DNA of 64,000 bases from Mycosarcoma maydis. Taxonomy: Eukaryota; Basidiomycota; Ustilaginomycetes; Ustilaginales. Both the position numbers and the translations under genes were made by a program. Positions 54,003 through 64,000 of this stretch are shown here, in pieces. Under the pieces are notes generated by a model. The model made no database searches and had not been told where the DNA came from. It worked only from the letters and a program-made list of their open reading frames with translations. The number at the start of each line of letters is the position of its first letter. Within the stretch, counting starts at the first letter, position 1. Location of the stretch: positions 372,001 to 436,000 of the forward strand of contig NC_026490.1 in NCBI RefSeq assembly GCF_000328475.2. The letters are read 5' to 3'.

Positions 54003-57000
54003 TCTGACGGTTGTCTGATTCTTTACGTGCGTAAAAATAAGAGCTGCGCTTGCAGAGGATTCGGGGAATAGGTCAAGACAGAACGCTTGGGTCTTTAGAA
54101 CAAAACTTCTCGATCGAGGATTGAACGAGTGTTACGTGGCAACTCGATCGGCGTTCGAGAGAGGGAGCTCGAAGACGACGAAGGAAGCGAGAGCGTGTCC
54201 GAGAAAAGTGAGCCCGAGAGGGATTTAGACGTGATTCTCTGGTGAGTCGAAGAGTAGGTCGAGAGTAACGTCTGCTCGACTAACACTGACAGCTCGAAAG
54301 TAAAGCGGGGAGAGAGAGGTGGTGTAGGAGCTGCAACAAATAGTCAAGGGTGAGGGAAACCTTGAGAACGATGCGGCTGGAAAGAGGTGCGGAGAGCCGT
54401 AGTCGGAAGGCCAGAGGATGGTGTTGGCGGACAGATGTTGGACTGAGAGGTCACAGGAAGGAGGGATGAGGATGAAGATGACGATAGTGATGGTGAGGAA
54501 GCAAGAAGGGCACGCACCGCCAGGAATGATAACAGTAAGACCCGACGTTTCTCGGAAGAGCCAACACAGTCAAGGTTTGTGAGATCAAGTGCTGGACGAC
54601 CGATGGGATGGGAGATGGTCGAGGCAAAACCAAAAAACTTGGAAGAAAGCACACACACACACCTCTACACACGCGAATACCCATGCACCGGCCAGGCGGA
54701 ACTAGCGGCACACTCCCAGACTTCCAGCTTGGAGCATGAGAGATTTTCCGACTTGGCTGGAGCGCAGTTTGGATCCAGCATCGGCGTCTGATGAGCATCG
54801 TAGCATCTGACGACAGCACCAGCACCAGCATATGTGATTTAGTCGGTCTTGCCGCTTTGCTCGATCAAATCACGAATGTTGTGTCGATTCGCTCTTTACT
54901 CGGCGCTGTGCTGCACTGACCAGCTTGGAGTAACTTAGCAAAGAGGAATACAGACATGCAGAACACCAAAAGTCAGAATTGCTCAACATTTTTCAAAAAA
55001 AAAATCCATACCAACACAACCAACTCTTCGCCGTCCAACTGCAGACCTTTCCTGCTTCGGCTAAGCTTACTTTTTTCAAGACCCTGTTCCTTTCTCTACC
55101 GTGGACCGCGTTCATCTGACGCGGTATCTCCCTCCACCCAAACATAAAGTTATTGCGTCGCCTCCACAGATGAACAGAAACGGGCGAGTACGAGCGGAAA
55201 TTCCGAAATCAACAGCTTTTTTTTAAAAAAAATGGTTTTTAAAAGGAAAAGGAGGCGTTCTCTGCCCCAACCTAGCGACTGGCGCATATCATCATCGATT
55301 TGATTTGATCCCACCTTTGCGCTACTCCATTCGGCCCGCTTCACTGCTCTTCTCAGCGTGGACGATCTCACGATCTGGCAATTCATCTGGTCACTGCTTC
55401 TCTCGGTGTAGTTGAGGATGCCTCTTCGGGAGCATATCTCTTGCACTAGCAATCCATCAACAGCCTTTGAGACCTTGCATTTTGCGCGGTATTGGCTCGT
55501 GCGTACCTGGCCGCGTTACCGACTTATCTTGAACGGCAATATTCTTGATTCCGATATGCACCTGCTCGCTAGCGTTTCGACTCGAATCTGTCTTTGCACG
55601 AACTGATCCAGGCAGAAGCTGGTCGAAGGTTGGGATACTGTAAGGCATCCGTGCATATCGAGAATGACGGGAGTGAACTGCAGTGCTTCGAGCGGCCAGA
55701 AGATAGCCTCGACCAGATAACTAGACACGGCAATGGGCCGCCTCCTCTTATGTTGGGAAGAACGGATTACCAGCCAAGTCGTGAGTTGTGGGGAGGTTCG
55801 TGGTTTTGCGCTCGCCCTGCGAAATCATCTGTCGATCTCACAGCTTCCGTCATTTTCCACGTACACGTTTGGCTGCACAAAGTTCGTCGGCGGATCGTTC
55901 CGGGCAGCGTAGTTGCAGGTATTGTACCGCCGCTGCCGTGAGAGGGAAGAAGAGGCACGAAGATTTCCCAATTACCAAAAGTTCGACGTGGTGCAGTTGT
56001 TGGGGGACATGGACAAAAAAAAGGAAACGGAAATCAGTCCTAGCACATAGCGAAACCCAATCACGAATGCACAAATGCACAAATGCACAAATTGGCAGGT
56101 GGTCTTAAGCTAAGTTAGGGCCACGCGTCAGCTCGACTCGGCTACATCGCGACCAAGCGCCCAGGCAAATTGCCCACTCACGACTGCCAGCTTAGCGCGG
56201 CGATTGCTCGAGTCTTGCACTCACCGGCAGCATCTGGCTGGGCCCGTTGTCAGCTGGGCCCGTTGTCAGCTGCTCCGTGTCCAGGTATGCTGTTTTGCTA
56301 GGCTTGGGCGTTGATCGGTGCCTGAACAACCCCTTTGATAAGGAGATGCCTTAGCCCAAGCAAATGCCGAAACGACCTGGGGTTGTGGGATGTGTCTCGA
56401 TCACAATCACGATTCATGTTTGGTATCGATGCATCTGTAGCATGGCATTTCCTCTGTTCTGCTCACTTGCTCCAGCGGTCGGTTGGTGTCAACATGACAG
56501 GACAGATCTGGCGAAATAGCATCTCCGGCAACGATACGCAACAGTTTCAGCCAGCGCTTCCGGTTGATATGCCGTACCGCGTGAGCGGATCGTGGTAGAT
56601 AAGGTCTTTGACAATGTCGTGCTCGTAGCAGATTCACGATTGAGAACTTCTGAACACAAAGTTCTGAATAGTCGTGGAAGTTCGACATGCTTCTAATCCA
56701 ACCGTGTTTTGTGATGCACAAAAATGGCGCCGTAAAAGGGGACCATAAATTCACCAACACGACTCGCGTGTCGCGCAGCCAGACCTTTCCGTGGTTGTAT
56801 TCGGTGCATCTCGAGCGCGATACGCCCTGGCGGAGATTCATGATTGGCGCGTCACACATGCGGCATGCAAAAAGTGTTGTTCTCCACACAGAAGCCGCTG
56901 CATCACGCATGTTGAATTTTTCTTGTGAGGCAGAGTCATTCTCAACCACGATCCACAAATCCGTCATTGAGCAACCCCATTGCACCCAAGCTCGACACCC

Positions 57001-57087
57001 CGGGGGTGCTCGTATAGACGAGAGCACCTGGACCAGCAGCGGCATCAGATACTGCTTGCGCTCTCTTCGAAAACAAAGTAAAGCAGG
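54003..57087. promoter_or_regulatory. Long intergenic region ACC1 / MUS81, divergent
   Basis: Three kilobases without a gene I can support. Near ACC1 the purine-rich stretch 54095-54340 is probably promoter/5' UTR. A CA-rich tract lies at 54652-54662, A/T runs at 54999-55010 and 55220-55245, two tandem 16-bp units at 56239-56270 (TGGGCCCGTTGTCAGC), and an 8-bp AATGCACA repeat (three copies, 56066-56089) starting from a CACGAATG word. Open frames at 55594-55941 (+) and 56407-57045 (-, 212 codons) have no recognisable features. Isolated heptamer words near 54868, 56060, 56404 and 56631. Confidence 0.45.
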
Positions 57088-58905
57088 ATGACCGATGAGT
57101 GCAACATCTCAGCTGGTGGCAACACGCTCTGGCTCACCTTCCTCGCAGCCTGGACTGAGGAAGCACAGGCGAAAGGATCCAAAGTAGCACGCACTTATCG
57201 CAAAGCTCATCAATCTTTAGCGGCGTGTCCTATCGAGTTTCAGCATCCATGTCAAACTACGCAGCTCGCAGGAATCGGTCCTACGATCGCAAACAAGCTC
57301 GAGCAAGAGCTGCAGAGATGGTGCCAAGACAACGGTCGGACCATGCCAGAGCGGCCATCTCGTCAAGCGCCCTCTTCCAAGCAAGTTTCTGCAGCGGCGC
57401 AAACTGTAAGCGCCGCACTAGATCCGATAGCAGCCGAACAAGGGCCGAGCACCGTCGCCAAGCGAAACCAAGCAGGCACGTCGGAACGTCCGACCAAGAA
57501 AAGAGCCTATGTTCCACAGCATCGTTCGGGTGCATACGGTCTCCTTGTCGGCCTCTACGTCTCCACCAGGGCAAGCAGCGCGTTGAGAGAGGAGAAGATT
57601 TCCAAAACACAACTCATCAACGCTGCACGTCCCTATTCGGATACGGAATATGAAGTCGCTGGTTCGTCTTCGTCGTCTCGGTCCTCAGCTGCTATTCCTC
57701 TCTCAAGCCAGTATGGCACATCTGGAGGCGCAGGAGGCGCACGGTCTTTCTACACGGGCTGGACAAGCATGAAAACGCTCATCGCCAAAGGCTACGTGGT
57801 ACAGTCGGGCAATCCTGCTCGATACGCACTCAGTGACGAAGGCGCGGCTGTGGCAGAGACACTAGCTAGAGATGCGGGTGTCGAGCTGTCGGTGCTTCCC
57901 GTCGCGGCCGACTACACGAGAGAAGAGGATGACGACTGGTCAGAAGATGAACAGGAAGAAACGCTCAAGGCACGCATCTCTACCTATCGACCAGAGATAC
58001 TGAAAGCAGGAAGCTACACCATCCATTTGGTGGTTGACAATCGTGAGCGACATCGTCCAGGGAGACGACAAGAGAAGGAGCCCATCGCAACGCTTCTCCT
58101 TGAGCGTGGCGTTGACACCGAGACGAGGGCGCTAGAGGTCGGCGACGCAGTCTGGATTGCACGCCGAAAGCAACGTACAGGTTTCGAAGCCGACGAAGTG
58201 GTGCTGGATCACATTGTGGAGCGAAAGAGGCTCGACGATCTTACCAGCTCGATCCTCGATGGGCGATGGAGGGATCAAAAGTTCCGCCTATCGTCATCGG
58301 GTCTGTCCAAGGTGCTCTACCTCATAGAGGACTACGATGTAGAGAACCAGATGCGCAAGTTTGGTCCGCAGATCCAGACCGCGCTGAGCAGCTCACAGGT
58401 GGTGGATGGGTTTTTTGTCGAACGCACCTCGGGACTTGGAGCGAGCATCGACTACCTCGCCTCGATGGACGGCATGATCCGCAAAATGTACGAGCAACAG
58501 GATCTCTCAGTGATGCCTAGCGCCATCATCTCTCGCTCCAGCTTTCTAGACACACGAGAAGAACTGCAACGCAAATCGCCCACAGCATTGATCCTGACGT
58601 CGTTCGAAGCGTTTCAGGCGCTCAACAGCAAGAGCGGTGGTCTCACTTCCAAGGAAATCTTTGGCAAGATGCTGTTGTGCATCAAAGGAATGAGCGCTGA
58701 AAAGGTGCGAGAGGTGCTGACCATGTACAGCACGCTTCGCGAGCTGACGGATGCATACCAAGAAATAGCGGCGGCGGATGTGAAAGAGGCAGAAACCATG
58801 CTTTCCACTTTTACGGAGGGCATGGACCAGCGCAAGAAGATCGGTCCTGCGCTCAGTCGCAAGGTGGCCGAAGTTCTGTTGACGCCTCGCTATGCAGCAG
58901 AGTAA
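57088..58905 (+). CDS. MUS81: Mus81 structure-specific endonuclease subunit
   Basis: With Eme1/Mms4 it cleaves branched DNA (3' flaps, stalled forks, Holliday junctions) in repair and meiosis; nuclear. 605 residues, single exon. N-terminal helix-hairpin-helix about 45-75 (QTTQLAGIGPTIANKLEQEL), a winged-helix region about 140-270 (SGAYGLLVGLYV, GWTSMKTLIAKGYV), XPF/ERCC4 nuclease about 310-470 with EVGDAVWIAR and the catalytic motif VERKRLDDL (Val at 377; family GDXnERKX3D), then ILDGRWRDQKFRL and LIEDYD, and C-terminal tandem HhH about 525-605. All catalytic residues are present. Length agrees with fungal Mus81. Confidence 0.96.
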   Translation: MTDECNISAGGNTLWLTFLAAWTEEAQAKGSKVARTYRKAHQSLAACPIEFQHPCQTTQLAGIGPTIANKLEQELQRWCQDNGRTMPERPSRQAPSSKQVSAAAQTVSAALDPIAAEQGPSTVAKRNQAGTSERPTKKRAYVPQHRSGAYGLLVGLYVSTRASSALREEKISKTQLINAARPYSDTEYEVAGSSSSSRSSAAIPLSSQYGTSGGAGGARSFYTGWTSMKTLIAKGYVVQSGNPARYALSDEGAAVAETLARDAGVELSVLPVAADYTREEDDDWSEDEQEETLKARISTYRPEILKAGSYTIHLVVDNRERHRPGRRQEKEPIATLLLERGVDTETRALEVGDAVWIARRKQRTGFEADEVVLDHIVERKRLDDLTSSILDGRWRDQKFRLSSSGLSKVLYLIEDYDVENQMRKFGPQIQTALSSSQVVDGFFVERTSGLGASIDYLASMDGMIRKMYEQQDLSVMPSAIISRSSFLDTREELQRKSPTALILTSFEAFQALNSKSGGLTSKEIFGKMLLCIKGMSAEKVREVLTMYSTLRELTDAYQEIAAADVKEAETMLSTFTEGMDQRKKIGPALSRKVAEVLLTPRYAAE

Positions 58906-58987
58906 AGATGCGTGCCATTCAAAAGGAAAAGGTCACTTTGCTCCTCTGTGGCAGAACCAGCGATGTGCACATCTGCCGTCAGTGGCA

Positions 58988-59015
58988 TGGCGTGTGGCGT
59001 GTGGCGTGTGGCGTG
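58988..59015 (+). repeat. TGGCGTG heptamer array, four units
   Basis: A perfect 7-bp tandem array just 3' of MUS81. It has the form N4-GTG, like the ANTCGTG arrays, but with a different 4-bp word. Confidence 0.85.
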
Positions 59016-59774
59016 TGAGATCCGACGTGATGGGTACAACGAGTGAACATTCGCGAATCTATCGTGCGAATGTGGCTGGGACGGACGTACAGTTCGGGTG
59101 AATTCGACAGACCCTGATTGGCTAATCGGTAGCGCGTCTCACTGCTGTGTGTTGGCTTGTAGGCGGAGGTGCAACTGGATTGGATTACAAATAGCCAACG
59201 GCAGAGCGCGACCGAGCGTGGCAAAGTCGTAAATTGTGAATCGTGAATTGAATTCAAGGTTGGATCAAGGTTCAATTGACTATTTTCGATTCTGTCATCA
59301 GCTTTCAAAACCGAGGAATTCAGATTCACGATTGTGCTGGTCTACAATGCGATAATCTGAGGCAAAGGTGTAGGCTGGCAGACGGGCGGAATCGCGAATA
59401 TTTACGATTTGAAATCACAGAGCGCGAAAATTCCCGCTCGAGAGAGGACAAGAACCGGAACAAGAGAGACGATGGTCGGAAGGTCTTTGAAGGCTTGCAA
59501 TCTGTGGACGAGCCAGCCAGTCAGCCAGTCAGCTAGCCAGCCAGAATGTGTGGATTATTTTGGTCGACCAAGTGCGAGTCGTCTCTGGAGACAGAGTGTA
59601 AAGTTTACAGGAGAGCCACAGAGAGGGAGATTCAAGGGTCGATCACACAGACAAGCGCACACCGCGACGGCAGCGCCAAACACAGATTCCACCATTCTTC
59701 TAAATCCATCACCAGCCCTTCACCACCATTCCTACATCTTCACCCTGTCTCGCTCCCGGAACATCTCGGCAACC
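59016..59774. promoter_or_regulatory. CYT1 upstream region
   Basis: Heptamer words at 59232-59250 (AAATTGTGAATCGTGAATTG) and 59322-59334, a CAGT/CAGC short repeat at 59513-59543, and CA/CT-rich bases just before the CYT1 ATG (59690-59774). No gene seen. Confidence 0.5.
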
Positions 59775-61361
59775 ATGGCCAACTTGTTCAACAGCGCGCG
59801 AACTGCCTTCCGCGCCGCCGTCAATGGCTCGGCCGCTTCGGTAGGTATCAGAGCTCTCAGACACACGCTACGCTACGCCAAGCCACGCCGCACCGTCATG
59901 CCGCCACGCCTTACAGTCTCGATCAAAGTTGCCATCGCTCATCTACACCCAGCGCTGTCTCAACCATCGACCGCGCAACCTGTTACGAGCTTGTTGCCAG
60001 GAGATGTTTCGCTTTATAGATGTAGAGGAAGCCCTTGAGGAACAAGGCAGTTTCACTGCACTAGACCAGCTTTGGAGCACGACTGCATCGTCTAATTGGC
60101 CAGATGGATGGGACCACATACACGCACACCTTGGACTGGACAGATTGCCATCCATCACAGAAACATCCGCACTGTCACAATCGCACGACACTCGTGACCG
60201 TTGCGTTTCTAAAATTGCTTCGACCGTCCGTCGGTCTCGACTTTCAACACTAAGACCGTGTCGCATCGCATTGGCGTTGACACATGTACCATTGCAACTC
60301 GATGCAGTACTTGTTTATTTCGCCGTTGAGAGCAGCATTGCGACTGTTCTTGCAAAGAGCAACAACCTACACTTCATGGCTAAAGGCGCGGCTTGGGCAT
60401 GAAATCTGCATTGAATCAACACCTGTACTGACCCTTGACTCCTTGATTGCTTCTATCCTCTTAGGTCCGAAATGCTTCGACACAGGCTGGCGCCAACGCC
60501 TCGCAGTCGTTCGTGACTTCGCGATCGTCTGCCATCGCCGCCACCGCCGTCGCTGCCGGTTCGGTGGCATGGTACAACCACCTGTACGGCACTCTCCCCT
60601 TCTTGGACACTGCCAGCGCCAACATGGCGGACGAAGGTCTTCACCCACCCAAGTACCCCTGGTCGCACTCGGGTGTATTTGAGACGTTCGACCACGCTTC
60701 CATTCGACGTGGATACCAGGTTTACCGTGAGGTATGCTCCTCGTGCCATTCACTCGACCGCATTGCTTGGCGTAACCTGGTTGGTCAGTCGCACACGGTT
60801 GACGAGGCCAAGGCTATGGCTGAGGAGGTCGAGTACGAGGACGGTCCCGATGACGAAGGCGCAATGTTCCAGCGTCCCGGTAAGCTTGCCGACTACATGC
60901 CCCGACCTTATGCCAACGACGAAGCTGCCCGGGCTGCCAACGCTGGTGCTCTTCCCCCTGATCTCAGCTTGATGGTCAAGGCACGTCACGGCGGTGCCGA
61001 TTACATCTTTGCGCTGCTTACCGGTTACACGGACCCCCCGGCAGGTGTCAAGGTTCAGGATGGCCTGAACTACAACTCGTACTTCCCCGGAACGCAGATT
61101 GCCATGGCGCGTGTGCTCTACGACGGTCTTGTCGACTACGAGGACGGCACCCCAGCAACCACTTCGCAGATGGCCAAGGACGTGGTTACGTTCTTGCACT
61201 TCTGTGCGGAGCCAGAGCACGACACGAGGAAGAAGATGGGCATGCAGGCCGTCATCATCCTGAGCTCCTTGACCGCTTTGTCCATCTGGGTCAAGAGGTT
61301 CAAGTGGGCCGGTGTCAAGAACCGAAAGCTTGTGTACAATCCTCCGACCTCGACTCACTAA
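59775..61361 (+). CDS. CYT1: Cytochrome c1, heme protein of respiratory complex III
   Basis: Catalytic subunit of ubiquinol-cytochrome c reductase, inner mitochondrial membrane, electron transfer from the Rieske protein to cytochrome c. Exon 1 59775-59840 (MANLFNSARTAFRAAVNGSA), intron 59841-60464 (624 bp), exon 2 60465-61361; 320 residues. The first about 60 residues form a bipartite presequence: basic amphipathic start, then a hydrophobic sorting stretch (SAIAATAVAAGSVAWYNHLY). Heme attachment CSSCH at about 112-116 (YREVCSSCHSLDRIAWRNLV), the acidic cytochrome-c docking region EEVEYEDGPDDEG, the DLSLMVKARHGG segment, and a C-terminal membrane anchor (AVIILSSLTALSIWVKRFKW). The splice is in phase and gives AAS-VRNASTQ. 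Complete. Confidence 0.96.
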
Positions 61362-61844
61362 GCGCTACACTTTTGCGGACCGGCTAGCTAGCTCGATGTG
61401 CTTGTTGTTCGTGTTTGCTTCTTGCTCATATACTCTTTTATTTCCTGTCATGATTTTTGTTTGGAGGATTTGCGAAATGGTTGTGAGGCTGCAAAAAGCA
61501 AAGAGCGGATTGCGTGACGGTACCTTTCTTTCGTGCAAAACAGATGCCCTGACACAACACTCAACCTGCACAGTCTGATACGGCACAATCCAAGCCAAAA
61601 GAGATGTAAAAAAGACCGCCAAGACTTGTAGATCATTGCATCATGTTGGTACAAGAGAAGAGTACAAGTGGGAAGAGTCGAGTCTTTTTTTAGGGTGTGG
61701 GAGAGCTACACCGGAGTCATTCGCGCGAGCGATCGAAAGCGACTTGGACCACGCAAGGGGTGTGCGAGATGGAGCCGGATTTTTGGAGAGAGAGAGTCAA
61801 GTTGTAGCGAGGGGGAAGGGGGAAGGGGGAAGGATGCGCGACGT
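61362..61844. other. Convergent intergenic region CYT1 / RPP2
   Basis: Both 3' UTRs, T-rich near 61380-61460, and a G-rich GGGGGAA repeat near 61811-61832. No heptamer words recognised. Confidence 0.5.
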
Positions 61845-62180
61845 TTAGTCGAAGAGACCGAAGCCCATGTCGTCATCGGACTCTTCCTTCTCCTCCTCCT
61901 TCTTCTCCTCCTCCTTGGCGGCACCCGCGGCGGCAGGCGCAGCACCACCAGCCGCAGCAGCAGCAGGCGCAGCGCCACCAGCCGGAACCGAAGCGAGCTT
62001 CTCCTGACCCTCGGCAATAAGAGTGTTGATGTCCTTGCCGTTAAGCTCCTCAATGAGCTTGTCGAGACGCTCCGACTCGGCCTCGATACCAACCGTCTCG
62101 AGCAGAGCCTTGATGTCGGCAGCCGACGGCGACTCCTTACCACCGAGGGTGAGCAAAAGGTAGGCGGCGATGTGCTTCAT
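61845..62180 (-). CDS. RPP2: 60S acidic ribosomal protein P2
   Basis: Stalk protein that recruits translation factors to the ribosome; forms P1/P2 dimers on P0. 111 residues, intronless. N-terminal helical dimerisation domain [20 protein letters not shown], Ala-rich hinge ([19 protein letters not shown]), acidic [11 protein letters not shown] segment and the conserved tail [11 protein letters not shown]. The [10 protein letters not shown] start distinguishes P2 from P1. Confidence 0.96.
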   Translation of the reverse strand: MKHIAAYLLLTLGGKESPSAADIKALLETVGIEAESERLDKLIEELNGKDINTLIAEGQEKLASVPAGGAAPAAAAAGGAAPAAAGAAKEEEKKEEEKEESDDDMGFGLFD

Positions 62181-63564
62181 TTTCGTTCGAAACTAGAAAT
62201 AGTTGGGGGTTTGGTGTTGAAACAAAGGGTTGAAAGTGCCGGCCGCAAATCCGCTAAGGGCTTTGATCCAAGATAGGAAGACTTGTGGACTGTATTGGTG
62301 CAAACCGGCGAATTTTCCCCAAAATCAACGACCAAGAATGGTAAGTGACTGATGCCCATTTATCGGAGCCAACTGTAGTTCGGAGAGATGAGAGCAGCGA
62401 TGACAAGGAGCGCACAAACCACCGACCAGCTTGGTTGCGGTTGCGGTTGCAATACGCTCGCAGCTTCCATTTCCGATTCCGAGACTGTGCTCCTTTAATG
62501 TTCGCGGCGGGCAACCACTTTTGAGAGCCGTTCAAGTCTGTCCAAGGTCCACACCGCATACACACCGCATAGCCCTCTCCAGTCGAATGCGTTCAGGCAT
62601 GCTGTACGAAGCTTGTGCCATCACGACCGATCTGCTACGCAACATCTACGCTGTAGCTGCTCTTCTAACTTTGCTCTCCAAATGTCGGACGAAGCTTCAT
62701 CTGTTGCTTGCTATCGCTTTCGATGTCGTACCTATGTCTCCGCAATCATGCTATCATGCTGTCGTACCATCGTGCCATCGTGCTCCTGTCATCGCTGCTA
62801 TGAGCCTCAATCATGGCCGGGTAGCTACTTACCTAGGTACTTTGAGAAAAGTGTCGTGGAGGTAAAAGGTGAGAGTAAGTTCAAGATGCTCAACTTGACG
62901 TTTGACCTGCGCTCGCTGCTCGCTGCTCGCTGCTCGCTGCTCGCTGCTCGCTGCTTGCCGGATCCCTGTTCCGCCACAGCTCAGAGAGCCCGAGAACTGC
63001 TCTTCAGGCACAAAAAATTCGCAGCGCGCGTCCAACTTCGCCGTTGGCTGGAAAATTGTACTCGTTCTCGGTTCCGAATTCTCAGAATAGCACACGTTCA
63101 AAGATGAAACAACATGGAAAACTGTTCAAAGTTGGAGCGTGGGAATTTTCACCTAAATCGCTGCGAAACTTCCAAGTGAACTGGAAACTATAAGGCAGCA
63201 TAGCGCGATGGCTGGTTTTGGCTGGCGCATTTTTGCATTATTGAGCAACTCGTGATGCGACTTGGGCGTGAGTCTGCAAGGCCTTGGCCATGCTGCTTCT
63301 TAATGGCAGTCCCACTTTTGGCAGAGACAGAGGCGTGTTCGAGTGGGTGCAAGACCTGACAGCCCTGGCGGCGGCTGGGGAAAGAGGGATCGAGACAACT
63401 TACTGCCTTGTGTGGCTGCGAAATCGAAGCGTGAGTCGAGTGCGTGTCTGTTGCCTTGCAATACGAGCGTGACGAGCGTTGCGAGTGAGTGTGCGTCTGA
63501 GGGATGTCCAAGCTGAGCTTGCCGTCAACCAACCTTCTCTCTCCTCACCATCAAGATTGCCCAA
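62181..63564. promoter_or_regulatory. Intergenic region upstream of RPP2, no gene seen
   Basis: Contains the RPP2 promoter. Notable repeats: GGTTGC repeats near 62432-62451 and a CTGCTCG heptamer array at 62910-62957 (about six units). Open frames here (such as 62613-63107 on the plus strand) cross the array and resemble nothing. Confidence 0.45.
62910..62957 (+). repeat. CTGCTCG heptamer microsatellite
   Basis: Perfect 7-bp period, about six units, breaking down to CTGCTTG at the right edge. Different base content from the GTGA heptamers but the same period. Confidence 0.85.
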
Positions 63565-63572
63565 CATGTAAG
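63565..63572 (+). other. Possible 5' splice site of a gene continuing past the window
   Basis: CAACAT|GTAAGTAA after a pyrimidine-rich, leader-like stretch (CTCTCTCCTCACCATCAAG). If the donor is used, the start codon ATG would be split between exons, similar in spirit to the ATG-only exon of RPL33. The downstream exon cannot be fixed within the remaining 430 bp. Confidence 0.25.
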
Positions 63573-64000
63573 TAATGACCTGTTGCTCTTAGCATGCATG
63601 CTTCTAGATTCGATTCGATTCGATTCGACGTCGACACACTACACTGTCATCTACAACATCCAGCGACCGTTCATGGACACCCAACATACTCAAAGCGCAG
63701 ATATATACAGTCCCTAGGTCGTCGTCATACCTCCGAGTTTAGCCCACGACAGTCACACAGCCCACACGATCGTACACCAGCATCAGAACATCCGTACAGG
63801 TCTGCTATTGCGATGATGCATGCTCGCAGGATAGAAGATGCAAAAGAGTCGGCTACATGGCGCGCAGAATCGCAATCGATATGGTCAACCCGAGCAGCAG
63901 TCTAGACATGATCGACATGTGCCTTGCATCGTCTACTGCAATGTAGCGTGATTATCTGGGTGGATTCGTACGCTCTCGTTCCGAACGCAACTTGAAAACA
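63573..64000. other. Window end, no gene established
   Basis: Contains a GATTC pentamer run (63607-63628) and short frames without recognised features. May be intron or 5' UTR of the gene hinted at near 63565. Confidence 0.4.

Noticed and set aside
56407..57045. 212-codon open frame on the minus strand upstream of MUS81
   Set aside because: No recognised motif or domain, composition rich in Cys/Arg/Ser as in random frames, and it overlaps another open frame on the plus strand.
1..64000. tRNA and rRNA genes
   Set aside because: I looked for B-box-like GGTTCGAATCC and cloverleaf-compatible stretches and found none. A covariance-model scan would be decisive.

Overview
The window is nuclear DNA of a basidiomycete, most likely a smut fungus (Ustilaginaceae, near Ustilago/Sporisorium). 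I infer this from the whole gene set: a 2,185-residue multidomain acetyl-CoA carboxylase, HSE1, NUP85, MUS81, cytochrome c1, RFC3, AMP deaminase and others. Short GT-AG introns with CTRAC-like branch sites and compact, mostly intron-poor genes fit the same group. No species is claimed, because no search could be run.

Layout. Bases 1-25,000 are repeat-rich and gene-poor. They hold an old reverse-oriented solo LTR (1160-1745, TSD CCTTC), one Ty1/copia element (2198-8457, with a 100-N gap), and a tandem pair of the same copia family sharing a central LTR (8603-21026, LTR-gagpol-LTR-gagpol-LTR, outer TSD CTGAG). Further along are a decayed forward LTR fragment, a second reverse solo LTR (22493-23101) and a degraded Tad-like LINE on the minus strand (about 23102-25050). 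All three copia gag-pol frames are broken, mainly by single-base indels in homopolymer runs.

Bases 25,500-62,200 are ordinary housekeeping DNA. In order: HSE1(-), cytochrome b5-fold protein(+), Spc34-like protein(-), AMP deaminase(+), RFC3(-), NUP85(-), BUD20(-), RPL33/eL33(+), DUF1746/Dsc4-like(-), Scm3-like(+), ACC1(-), MUS81(+), CYT1(+), RPP2(-). The genes are not an operon or pathway cluster. They cover endosomal sorting, purine metabolism, DNA replication and repair, nuclear pore, kinetochore/centromere, ribosome, lipid synthesis and respiration. The last 1.8 kb looks intergenic, with one possible start of a further gene near 63,565.

The most unusual signal runs through the whole window. 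It is a dispersed family of 7-bp words of the form ANTCRTG (complement CAYGANT), singly, in tandem with strict 7-bp period, or as inverted pairs. It is dense in the repeat region and in several promoters, and scarce in coding sequence. Comparing LTR copies within the window shows four separate 7-8 bp insertions, each containing a GTGA/TCAC core and flanked by a 4-5 bp duplication. This catches what may be the birth of such words and is the lead I would follow first.
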